From assembly GCA_018385415.1 (NCBI GenBank), contig JAHAZA010000072.1, positions 1 to 9,428 of the forward strand: DNA of 9,428 nt, written 5' to 3'. Under the pieces are notes generated by a model. It searched no databases. It worked only from the letters and a program-made list of their open reading frames with translations, and was not told the origin of the DNA. The position numbers and the translations under genes are program-made. The number at the start of each line of letters is the position of its first letter. Position 1 is the stretch's first letter. Origin of the DNA: Treponema sp. (GTDB lineage: Bacteria; Spirochaetota; Spirochaetia; Treponematales; Treponemataceae). This document shows, piece by piece, positions 1 through 6,554 of the stretch.

Positions 1-1
1 T

Positions 2-70
2 ACAACCATGGAATATGCTATTGTGGATCAGCAAAATGTAAAAAATTCGCATAAAAAATACCTTAGTTAG
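2..70 (+). CDS. C-terminal end of a probable tyrosine recombinase (partial)
   Basis: Only the last 22 codons and the TAG stop are present; the gene enters from the left edge. The peptide reads TTMEYAIVDQQNVKNSHKKY followed by Leu-Ser. The TT-x-x-Y-A-x-V pattern matches the C-terminal end of tyrosine recombinases (XerC/XerD/phage integrase family), where the Tyr of TTxxY is the nucleophile that links to DNA. The Tyr would be residue 5 of the visible part. The SHKKYL tail resembles recombinases found inside type I restriction loci, as I recall them. The context supports the call: it is followed directly by an inverted-repeat element and an hsdS fragment. Its likely role is to invert or exchange hsdS segments. 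The other two frames give no recognisable peptide. The fragment is short, so the family call is moderate. Confidence 0.6.
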   Translation, partial: TTMEYAIVDQQNVKNSHKKYLS

Positions 71-82
71 TACTATTTCCAG

Positions 83-122
83 ACATCTCGACTAATCGTA
101 AAATCCCGATTTATCGAGATGT
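83..122. repeat. loxP-like inverted repeat, candidate recombination site in hsdS
   Basis: Arms at 83-98 and 107-122 are reverse complements at 14 of 16 positions and flank an asymmetric 8-base spacer (taaaatcc, 99-106). This arm-spacer-arm layout is that of tyrosine recombinase core sites such as loxP (13-8-13). The right arm is in frame with the hsdS fragment and encodes RFIEMF of the conserved HsdS segment KSRFIEMFGD. Read on the - strand, the left arm encodes a diverged version, RLVEMS. The site starts 13 bases after the recombinase stop codon. That it is the recombinase's crossover site is inference; the repeat itself is plain in the sequence. Confidence 0.65.
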
Positions 123-634
123 TTGGGGATAATAATTTTCAAAAAAAGAAATGGAATGAAATTTTTATAACAAAAACCGGTAAATTAGATTCAAATGCAA
201 TGGTTGAAGATGGAGAATATCCATTTTTTACCTGTGCAAAAGAAGTATTCAAGATTGATAAATATGCATTTGACCAAGAGGCATTGTTATTGGCTGGCAA
301 TAATGCAGCTGGTAAGTATGATGTAAAACACTATAAGGGAAAGTTTAATGCTTATCAAAGAACTTATGTTCTTTCTCTTAAAGAGGAATGGGAATATCCA
401 TTATTCAAATATCAACTTGAAGATAAGCTTGAATATTTAAGACAGCAATCTTTAGGTGGATTAACGAAATATCTGACTTTAAAAATCCTTGAAACATTAG
501 ATTTCATTGTTCCTCCTCCCGAACTCCAGCAACAATTTGCCGCTTTCGTTCAACAAATCGACAAATCAAAATTTGAAATATGGCTATATATAAATTTGTG
601 TGTTATAATAGAAAGAAGAGTATTTTGTGTATGA
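119..634 (+). CDS. hsdS: Type I restriction specificity subunit HsdS, half-gene (single target-recognition domain)
   Basis: HsdS reads the DNA target for the type I methylase/restriction complex; intact proteins have two target-recognition domains (TRDs) joined by conserved helices and are about 380-450 residues. This ORF has one TRD (about residues 10-125, with TGKLDSNA, YPFFTCAKE and GKFNAYQRTYVL). A conserved helical segment follows (PPPELQQQFAAFVQQIDKSKF), and then a tail of about 20 residues unlike HsdS. HsdS similarity begins before the ATG: the open frame runs back to the TAG at 68-70 and encodes VKSRFIE just upstream, so the ATG at 119 is probably not a natural start. I read it as a silent or swappable cassette that becomes a full gene when the upstream inverted repeat recombines with an hsdS outside the window. 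Its TGA overlaps the hsdR ATG by 4 nt (ATGA), which suggests translational coupling. Confidence 0.75.
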   Translation: MFGDNNFQKKKWNEIFITKTGKLDSNAMVEDGEYPFFTCAKEVFKIDKYAFDQEALLLAGNNAAGKYDVKHYKGKFNAYQRTYVLSLKEEWEYPLFKYQLEDKLEYLRQQSLGGLTKYLTLKILETLDFIVPPPELQQQFAAFVQQIDKSKFEIWLYINLCVIIERRVFCV

Positions 635-3600
635 CTAATTTTGATTATTTACTTGAATATAAAGAATTTTCCGTATTTGCCACATTGGCTAACGAAGCAG
701 AAAAACAATTTAATAAATCTACAATGTTCTGCGGAATTGCTGCCCGCAAATGTATTGAGCAGGCAGTTCTTTGGATGTATTCAGTTGATGGCGATTTAAG
801 AATGCCTTATGATGACAGCATTCAGGTTCTTGTTCATGAAAAAAGTTTTGTAAATATTGTTCCAGGAAACATTCAAAAAGATATTCAGATTGCAATCAAA
901 GTTGGCAATCAGGCTGTTCATTCAAAAATAGAAGTTGATAAAAAGTTTGCATTACTGGCATTAAAAGCTTTGTTCAATTTTATGAACTGGATTGTTTACA
1001 CTTATTCTGACAAATACGAAACAAAAAGGTTTGATGAAAATCTTATTCCTGCAAACAAAGTTTCGGTTGTTGTAAAAAAGAATACTGACGAAATCAATAA
1101 ATATAAAGAAGAACTTGATGAAAAAGAACAGTCTATTGCAGAACTTAAAAAACAGCTTGCGGAACTTCAAAAATCAATTGCAGAAAATAAAACCAAACCA
1201 AAAGATATTTCTAATCTCGATTATGAAACAATTGATGAAAAAACTACCCGCAAGCTCTTTATTGATGAAGATTTGAAAAAACTCGGCTGGCAGTTTGACG
1301 GCGTTATGGTTCAGGAAGAATATCCTGTTCATAATATGGGCGACAAACATTCTGACGGCTTTGTTGATTATGTTCTTTTTGGTAAAGACCATAAGCCTAT
1401 TGCCGTTGTTGAAGCTAAAAAAACAAGCAAAGACCCTAACATCGGTAAGCAGCAGGCAAAAGATTATGCAGACTGCCTTGAACGGGAATTCGGACAGCGG
1501 CCGTTTATCTTCTATACTAATGGTTTTGACTGTAACTTTTGGGATGATAAACAGGCTGCTCCACGCCGTGTAAGTATGGTATTCAGTCAGGGGGATTTGC
1601 AGAAACTTATTGACCGCCGTTCCCTCAAAAAAGATTTGAACTCCATTCAGATAAATAAAGAAATAACCGGCCGAGATTACCAGATGGCTGCAATCAAGGC
1701 AGTTGTTAAATCTGCTGATGAAGGATTCAGAAAGTTCCTTCTTGTTATGGCAACAGGAACTGGAAAGACTAGAACTGTAATCAGCCTTACTGATGTTTTT
1801 GCACGTGCAAATTATGCAACAAACATTCTCTTTTTGACAGATAGAATCCAGCTTGTTAAACAGGCTTATTCAAATTACAAAGAGCATCTAAAATCGATGT
1901 CGCTTTGCAATATGCTTGATTATAAATCACGGGAAAATGATAAAAATGCAAGAATTGTTTTTTCAACGTACCCTACAATTCTTAATGCAATTGATACAGA
2001 TAAAACAGAAGACGGAGAGCGGCTTTATACTCCGGCGCATTTTGATTTAATCATTATTGATGAAGCTCACAGAAGTATTTTTAAGAAGTATCGAGCCATC
2101 TTTGATTATTTTGATTCTTATTTAGTTGGTCTTACCGCTACTCCTCGTGAAGAAGTTGAACGAAGTACTTTTGATTTCTTTGAACTGGAACATGGAAACC
2201 CAACATATAATTATTCTTATGAAGAAGCTGTAAACAGCGGTTATCTTGTTGATTATTACCCTGTAGAAAATTCAACAACATTTATTGATAAAGGTATTCA
2301 TTTTGATGATTTATCGGAAGAAGATAGAAAAGAAATTGAAGACAACTACAAAGAAGAAGGAACTTCTGATTTTGAAGAAGCTCCACCAAGTGACATTAAT
2401 AAATTTGTTTTCAATAAAGACACCGTAAAGAAAGTTATTGAAGAGCTTATGGAAAACGGAATTAAAACTGATGCCGGTGATAAGCTTGGAAAGACTATTA
2501 TTTTTGCATATAACAAAAAGCATGCTCAGTTTATTGTTGATACTTTTGATGAAATGTACCCGCAATTGAAAGGTGGTTTTTGTGCAAGAATTGTTTGTGA
2601 TGACAGTAAAGTTGAACAGACAATTGCAGATTTTGAAAAGCCGGATCAGAATCCTTTTATTGCTGTTAGTGTTGATATGCTTGATACGGGCATTGATGTA
2701 CCTGAAGTTGTGAATCTTGTTTTCTTTAAGAAAGTAATGAGTAAGATTAAGTTTAATCAGATGATTGGGCGTGGTACACGTCTAAGCCCTGAGCTTTCTT
2801 GTTGTGACGGAAAGAACGGCATTTATGAAGGCAAGAAATATTTTTACATTTTTGACTGGCTTAGAAACTTTGAGTTCTTCCGTGTGAATAAGGACGGTGT
2901 AAAAGGCAGTGAAACTGTAAGCCTTACTGAAAGTATTTTTAACCGCCGCGTGGAAATTATTAAGGAATTACAGGCTGCAGAATATCAGACTCCTGAATAT
3001 GAGAAATACAGAAATGAGCTTGTTTCCATTGTAAACAGACAGATTCGGGAATTGAATTTGAACTTGACTAGCGTTCATCTGCATAAAAAACATGTTTTGA
3101 AATTCCAGGATATTAATGCATTTAAGAACCTTGAGGATTCTGATGTTGAAAATCTAAAAAAGCATGTAGCTCAACTTGTTTATATGGACGAGTTTGACGT
3201 TTATGCAAAGGGTTTTGATAACCTTGTTTATGGTATTGAAATTTTGAAATGCCAGAAAAAGAATTATTCTAAGCAGCAGGAACAAATTGTAAATGATGCA
3301 AATATTCTTTTGAAGAAGAAAGCAAACATTGAACAGGTAAAAGCTCAAATTCCGCTTTTGACTCGTATTGTTGATGATTCATATTATCCATCGGCAAGTA
3401 TTTTGGATCTGGAAGATATGAGAGTTAAGATTCGCCAGCTTATTAAGTTCCTGGTTGAAAGCAAAAAGAAGCCGATTCGATATGTTGATTATATTGATAC
3501 TACTCTTTCTGTAGGTGAAGGAACTCCTGTATATACTGCAAATAATTTTGAAGCTTATCAGAAGAAAGTAAACTCTTACATTACTGAACACCTGGATGAT

Positions 3601-4011
3601 GAAGCAATTATTAAACTGCGCAATAATGTTCGTTTGACTCAGGATGATTATAACAAACTGAATGATGTATTTACTAAGGAACTTGGAACTTCTGAACAGT
3701 TTGAAAAGATAAGCGATGGAAAACCACTTGGTGTTTTTGTTCGCTCTATTGCAAAGATGGAACGCCAGAAAGTAAATGAACTTTTTGCAGATTTTATTTC
3801 TGAGTTTAATTTGAACATTAAGCAGATTGAGTTTGTGAAAATGATTATTGAGAATATCATTGAACAAGGCGAAATTAATCTTGAACGCCTTGGAGATGGT
3901 AAACCACCATTTGACAGACCTGGTAAGTTCTTTAGTCTGTTTAATCCTAAAGCGCAGAATCGGTTGATTCAGATTATTCGTAGTGTGAATGAGAATGCGC
4001 GAGTGGCGTAA
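631..4011 (+). CDS. hsdR: Type I restriction enzyme R subunit (nuclease-translocase), EcoEI-like
   Basis: HsdR is the motor and nuclease of the type I complex (R2M2S). It hydrolyses ATP to translocate DNA and cuts unmethylated DNA away from the target. The 1126 residues show a DUF4145-type helical domain (about 20-130) and a charged coiled coil (about 150-190). The PD-(D/E)XK nuclease has Asp246 in FVDYVLF and Glu261/Lys263 in VVEAKK, followed by GKQQAKDYAD. The SF2 translocase has Walker A ATGTGKT (374-380), DEAH (477-480), TAT (502-504) and QMIGRGTR (710-717). A long helical C-terminus of EcoEI_R_C type completes it. All key residues are present and no frame breaks are seen. I chose ATG 631 over ATG 580 because GAAAGAAGAG lies 10 bases upstream, the hsdS stop overlaps it as ATGA, and the 17 extra residues look non-coding. 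A TATAAT at 604-609 has only a weak -35 at 17-bp spacing. Confidence 0.95.
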   Translation: MTNFDYLLEYKEFSVFATLANEAEKQFNKSTMFCGIAARKCIEQAVLWMYSVDGDLRMPYDDSIQVLVHEKSFVNIVPGNIQKDIQIAIKVGNQAVHSKIEVDKKFALLALKALFNFMNWIVYTYSDKYETKRFDENLIPANKVSVVVKKNTDEINKYKEELDEKEQSIAELKKQLAELQKSIAENKTKPKDISNLDYETIDEKTTRKLFIDEDLKKLGWQFDGVMVQEEYPVHNMGDKHSDGFVDYVLFGKDHKPIAVVEAKKTSKDPNIGKQQAKDYADCLEREFGQRPFIFYTNGFDCNFWDDKQAAPRRVSMVFSQGDLQKLIDRRSLKKDLNSIQINKEITGRDYQMAAIKAVVKSADEGFRKFLLVMATGTGKTRTVISLTDVFARANYATNILFLTDRIQLVKQAYSNYKEHLKSMSLCNMLDYKSRENDKNARIVFSTYPTILNAIDTDKTEDGERLYTPAHFDLIIIDEAHRSIFKKYRAIFDYFDSYLVGLTATPREEVERSTFDFFELEHGNPTYNYSYEEAVNSGYLVDYYPVENSTTFIDKGIHFDDLSEEDRKEIEDNYKEEGTSDFEEAPPSDINKFVFNKDTVKKVIEELMENGIKTDAGDKLGKTIIFAYNKKHAQFIVDTFDEMYPQLKGGFCARIVCDDSKVEQTIADFEKPDQNPFIAVSVDMLDTGIDVPEVVNLVFFKKVMSKIKFNQMIGRGTRLSPELSCCDGKNGIYEGKKYFYIFDWLRNFEFFRVNKDGVKGSETVSLTESIFNRRVEIIKELQAAEYQTPEYEKYRNELVSIVNRQIRELNLNLTSVHLHKKHVLKFQDINAFKNLEDSDVENLKKHVAQLVYMDEFDVYAKGFDNLVYGIEILKCQKKNYSKQQEQIVNDANILLKKKANIEQVKAQIPLLTRIVDDSYYPSASILDLEDMRVKIRQLIKFLVESKKKPIRYVDYIDTTLSVGEGTPVYTANNFEAYQKKVNSYITEHLDDEAIIKLRNNVRLTQDDYNKLNDVFTKELGTSEQFEKISDGKPLGVFVRSIAKMERQKVNELFADFISEFNLNIKQIEFVKMIIENIIEQGEINLERLGDGKPPFDRPGKFFSLFNPKAQNRLIQIIRSVNENARVA

Positions 4012-4031
4012 ATCACATAGGCAGAAATAAA

Positions 4032-4290
4032 ATGAAAAATGAATATTCAAAGATAATCGAAAATATAAATTTCGCTTCAAAGCATAATAATTTAACATTC
4101 TTTATAGGTGCAGGCGTATCAAGATGTTCTGGTCTGAAAGGATGGAATCAATTAATACAAGAATTAGATTTGAAATTAAATGGTAAGAAAAGAAAACAAT
4201 ATTCTTCAGATGATTACTTAAGTAATTGCTGAAGCTTTTTACCATAATTCAAAAGATGAATATTATCAATTTTTGAAGGAAAACTTGATT
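4032..4290 (+). pseudogene. SIR2-family protein, 5' fragment, frameshifted and truncated by an IS
   Basis: The ORF starts 20 bases after hsdR and encodes MKNEYSKIIENINFA, then FFIGAGVSRCSGLKGWNQLI. GAGVS (residues 26-30) followed by SG-x-x-x-W is the NAD-binding start of SIR2-like proteins, many of which are NAD+-degrading antiphage effectors. The frame ends early at TGA 4230-4232. A shift at about 4221 (net +1) restores an open frame encoding IAEAFYHNSKDEYYQFLKEN, again SIR2-like, up to 4290, where an insertion-sequence inverted repeat begins. An intact protein would be several hundred residues; nothing recognisable as the remainder appears on the far side of the IS. The gene is therefore broken twice and probably inactive. 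Its place next to hsdR fits a defence-gene cluster. The domain call is firm; the original function is inferred. Confidence 0.8.
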
Positions 4291-4313
4291 GTGTCAAATT
4301 TAGTTCGCAATTT
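4291..4313 (+). repeat. Left terminal inverted repeat of the IS256-family remnant
   Basis: It begins GTGTCAAATTTAGTTCGCAA and pairs with 4846-4868 at 19 of 23 positions without gaps. It interrupts the SIR2-like reading frame. Confidence 0.8.
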
Positions 4314-4389
4314 CGATTCTGAAAAAAAACATAAATCCATCATGTTGCGTTAAACAGAATCTCCTTTTGAACTTTTATTGAATCAGCAT

Positions 4390-4779
4390 TCATGTAGCTC
4401 CTCTCAGTCTGCTATCAAGTTCTTCAAATGCGTAGAACTGAACCGAATCTTCAAATCCTTCCTCAAGGCATTCCACTGCTTTAGGAAGTGATTTTTCATA
4501 TTCCTCGCAGAAATCATCCTTCATTGCCCTTGCTGACTTTTCATCAGGGGCTTCCTAGATAAGCTTCAGTCTCGTGTCAAAGCATCGGATTCTGTAGCCG
4601 CATCTGTAACCGGTACGGCTTTCTGCGTGAATCCCTTTTTCAGCTCCAATCTTATGAGCGACTTCAATTTTCATAAACTTGTCCATTACCCATTGGAGCA
4701 TTTAAAGCATCGGATCTTTTGCTGTTACAAAATCCAGTAGTTTATTTTCGAAAAATGTAGTATCGTTCTTATTGGCCAT
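4390..4779 (-). pseudogene. IS256-family (Mutator-type) transposase, internally deleted
   Basis: Read from ATG at 4779 (SD AAAGGA upstream), 130 codons contain two in-frame stops. The first half (VMDKFMKIEVAHKIGAEKG, then SRTGYRCGYRIRCFDTRL) is the N-terminal DNA-binding part of IS256-family transposases. After a stop the frame jumps to FCEEYEKSLPKAVECLEEGF, then EDSVQFYAF, which matches the C-terminal part. The central DDE catalytic region, some 200 residues, is absent, and the usual NMLERLN-type tail is also gone. The stops are at codon 26 (TAA) and just after DTRLKLI (TAG). No active transposase can be made. Confidence 0.8.
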
Positions 4780-4845
4780 TGTCTTTTCCTTTTGTTTTTT
4801 GTGATAACTAACATTTTGGAATTTTCAATGGCTTTTTTCTACCCC

Positions 4846-4868
4846 AAATTGCGAACTTTATTGTACAC
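4846..4868 (-). repeat. Right terminal inverted repeat of the IS256-family remnant
   Basis: On the - strand it begins GTGTACAATAAAGTTCGCAA. It lies upstream of the transposase start and mirrors 4291-4313. The mismatches fall at positions 5, 6, 10 and 11. Confidence 0.8.
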
Positions 4869-4870
4869 TA

Positions 4871-4972
4871 TCATCGAACATTTTCTTTATCATGCCTAAT
4901 AGTTATCAAGCAAATAATAAGAGAAATAATTCATCCTGTTAACGAACCAACAATTGCAGAAACACAATCCAT
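4871..4972 (-). pseudogene. Small membrane-protein ORF with an in-frame TGA
   Basis: ATG at 4972 has a good Shine-Dalgarno (AGAGGTG, 4 bases before the ATG). It encodes MDCVSAIVGSLTG, a TGA stop at codon 14 (4931-4933), then IISLIICLITIRHDKENVR and a second TGA two bases before the IS end. Without the first stop this would be a 33-residue single-pass membrane peptide: a hydrophobic stretch from Val4 to Ile25 followed by a charged tail, a common layout for small bacterial membrane proteins. It may be a point-mutated gene, a 13-residue peptide, or chance. The strong ribosome site and hydrophobic continuity argue weakly for a real gene that has decayed. No family is recognised. Confidence 0.35.
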
Positions 4973-5106
4973 AATTCACCTCTCATAAATTTAAATTTTA
5001 TCTCTCCTTCTTTTTTTGGGGCTACCTTAAAACACTATATTTAGACTAATAACATAGCACTAGTTAAACTCCCGAATATAACAAGCGTATTTTTTTCCTA
5101 AGGATG

Positions 5107-6324
5107 CTACAACGCGTTACGAACAACACGGAAACCACAATTCACATAACGGTCGTACGGTGTTTGGGACTCTTCCCGGTAAGACACGGTGCATTCCTCA
5201 TTGTTCCAGGAGGTAAAAGAACCGCCGCGTATAACGCGATTAGTGCCGGTAGCCGAGCCGGTGGCTTCTGTCGAAGGCGAAATACTTCCAAACCAGTCCC
5301 AGCAAAATTCAAAAACATTTCCGCTCATGTCGTATATGCCTAGACTGTTGGCTTTAGGCTTTGTCTTTACCTTGTGGGACTTGTTGTTACTGTTATCCTT
5401 GTACCATGCAACCCAATCAATAGAGGAATCTCCCGAATAAATATAGGATGAGCTGTTTGCTCCACGTGCTATGTATTCCCATTCAGCTTCGGTTGGCAGA
5501 CGGTAGCCGGTGGCTTTAAAATCGGCAGCCATGCTATCCCATGTCGTGTTTTCAGAGTCTGGTCCGCAGTATTTTGAGTCAGCATCTCCTCCTATTCCGC
5601 TCCACTTTCTTGGGTCTTTTTCTCCGTCTATTGAATATACGCAACTCTCAATGCCAAGTTCTGCTATTGTGCGCAGGTTACAGTATACGACTGCATCGTA
5701 CCAGTTTACTAAAAATGCGGGGTAATTGTCGCCTATGCCGCAATCAACACCAGGACTGCTTGGCTGAGTGCCTCCAAACTTACAGTATGTCGTATATTCC
5801 TTCTGCGTTACCTCGTGGTCGCAAACAATCAGGTCAGGTATGTCAAGGCTTCTTCCGCTTACGAACACGTTTGATACTGGCGACAAGGTCTCGTTTCCTG
5901 TTATCGTAGTTCCTGTTACCTTTACAAAGCCTTCGAGAATGGTGACTACACTTGTTACCGTAAGAGTGTAGCTTGCTGTCTTTGTGGCGTAAGTGTATGT
6001 ATCGCTGTCCGTAACGGTGGCGGTGATTGTCGTCTCGCCTGCACCAACAATTGTCACTTCGCCGGTGGAAGCGTTTACAGTGGCAACATCTGTCTTGCTT
6101 GAAGCGTAAGTAACTGTGCCGTCGCCTGTCTTTGTAAGCTCGTTGGTAAAGGCCTCGTCATAGGTCGTTTTTTCCACTGTCGTGGTGGCGTAGCTTATGC
6201 TGCCAGCAGTCTTTTGTGGTGTAGCCGCAGTTTCCTTGAATGATGTTCCCGTCTGACAGGAAAAAAATCCCAATACCAATACCATGCCTAAAACGACGCT
6301 TAAGGCTTTACTTAATTTTTTCAT
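5107..6324 (-). CDS. Lipoprotein with Ig-like (Big_2) and FGE-sulfatase/C-type-lectin-fold domain
   Basis: The 405 residues have a lipoprotein signal peptide (KK at the start, hydrophobic 8-21, lipobox Cys23). A bacterial Ig-like domain follows (about 42-125, with the core ATVNASTGEVTIVGAGETTI), then an FGE-sulfatase (SUMF1) domain (about 131-403). SUMF1 landmarks include YRLPTEAEWEYIARG (274-288), YDMSGNVFEFCWDWFG (331-346), RVIRGGSF (363-370) and CGFRVVR at the end. In true FGE the cysteines that oxidise sulfatases lie just after GGSF; here that stretch is TSWNNEEC, so the enzyme chemistry is unlikely and a ligand-binding surface role is more likely. Start: ATG 6324 has AGGGGAA (6330-6336) five bases upstream. 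Treponema DGR target proteins share this fold and C-terminal layout. The sequence looks richer in G+C than the hsd region. Confidence 0.9.
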   Translation of the reverse strand: MKKLSKALSVVLGMVLVLGFFSCQTGTSFKETAATPQKTAGSISYATTTVEKTTYDEAFTNELTKTGDGTVTYASSKTDVATVNASTGEVTIVGAGETTITATVTDSDTYTYATKTASYTLTVTSVVTILEGFVKVTGTTITGNETLSPVSNVFVSGRSLDIPDLIVCDHEVTQKEYTTYCKFGGTQPSSPGVDCGIGDNYPAFLVNWYDAVVYCNLRTIAELGIESCVYSIDGEKDPRKWSGIGGDADSKYCGPDSENTTWDSMAADFKATGYRLPTEAEWEYIARGANSSSYIYSGDSSIDWVAWYKDNSNNKSHKVKTKPKANSLGIYDMSGNVFEFCWDWFGSISPSTEATGSATGTNRVIRGGSFTSWNNEECTVSYREESQTPYDRYVNCGFRVVRNAL

Positions 6325-6359
6325 AATTGTTCCCCTATAAAAAAATTTAAAATATAAAA

Positions 6360-6398
6360 GCCCAGATGTGAGGGCTCATTTAGTCCTACATCATGGGC
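6360..6398 (-). promoter_or_regulatory. Leader stem-loop upstream of the FGE lipoprotein gene
   Basis: gcccagatgt (6360-6369) pairs with acatc (6388-6392) and tgggc (6394-6398), leaving one bulged base. An alternative short hairpin, agccc/gggct (6359-6363 with 6372-6376), uses the same bases. On the - strand the stem is followed by cttttatatttt, so it resembles an intrinsic terminator 36-75 bases before the lipoprotein start. The mutually exclusive pairing hints at attenuation, but no known riboswitch is recognised. Confidence 0.35.
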
Positions 6399-6464
6399 AG
6401 TTTTCCAAAGTGAGAAAGTGTCAGCCATGCGGCTTTTCTGTGAATTGAATTTAAAATGCATATA

Positions 6465-6485
6465 GCCCGAAGTTTTGTTTCGGGC
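6465..6485. repeat. Hairpin gcccgaa/ttcgggc
   Basis: A 7-bp perfect stem (6465-6471 with 6479-6485) encloses a 7-base loop. There is no T-run on either side, so it is not a standard terminator. Confidence 0.4.
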
Positions 6486-6494
6486 AGAGTTATA

Positions 6495-6554
6495 GCTTGT
6501 GCTAGTCGCAAGCTTCGCTTGCTTAGCTAGTTTTCCGCTAGAGCGTAAAACTAG
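6495..6554. repeat. Overlapping palindromes (REP-like cluster)
   Basis: gcaagc/gcttgc (6508-6513 with 6517-6522) encloses a 3-base loop, and a second gcttg (6495-6499) can compete for the same partner. A larger hairpin pairs 6527-6539 with 6542-6554 at 12 of 13 positions around a 2-base turn. The motif ctag occurs three times, at 6502, 6527 and 6551. The cluster abuts the pentanucleotide tract. It may be an intergenic repeat family of the host genome; I see no second copy in this window. Confidence 0.5.

Larger units (their letters stand above)
4291..4868 (-). mobile_element. IS256-family insertion sequence remnant (578 bp)
   Basis: The boundaries are set by 23-bp terminal inverted repeats at 4291-4313 and 4846-4868. 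They match at 19 of 23 positions, including an unbroken 12-base stretch (agttcgcaattt), and both outer ends begin GTGT. Inside is a degenerate transposase on the - strand. Full IS256-family elements are about 1.3-1.5 kb, so more than half is missing, chiefly the middle of the transposase. The 8 bases outside each end (acttgatt and tatcatcg) are not duplicates, so no target-site duplication survives. Together with the missing SIR2 3' end, this suggests an adjacent deletion or rearrangement. The element cannot move by itself. Confidence 0.8.

Noticed and set aside
580..630. Upstream ATG at 580 as the hsdR start, adding 17 residues
   Set aside because: The added residues are unlike HsdR starts and overlap the hsdS end. 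ATG 631 has a Shine-Dalgarno, an ATGA overlap with hsdS and a family-like N-terminus.
3379..4098. 239-codon open frame on the - strand inside hsdR
   Set aside because: It is Leu/Ile/Phe/Asn-rich antisense of a well-supported gene in AT-rich DNA, with no domain and no ribosome site.
4931..4933. In-frame TGA as a selenocysteine codon
   Set aside because: No selenoprotein family or SECIS-like hairpin is apparent; a simple nonsense change or a chance ORF is more likely.
4869..4987. Continuation of the SIR2-like gene on + after the IS (YHRTFSLSCLIVIKQ and onward)
   Set aside because: The open frame shows no SIR2 features and is better explained as the antisense of the small hydrophobic - strand ORF.
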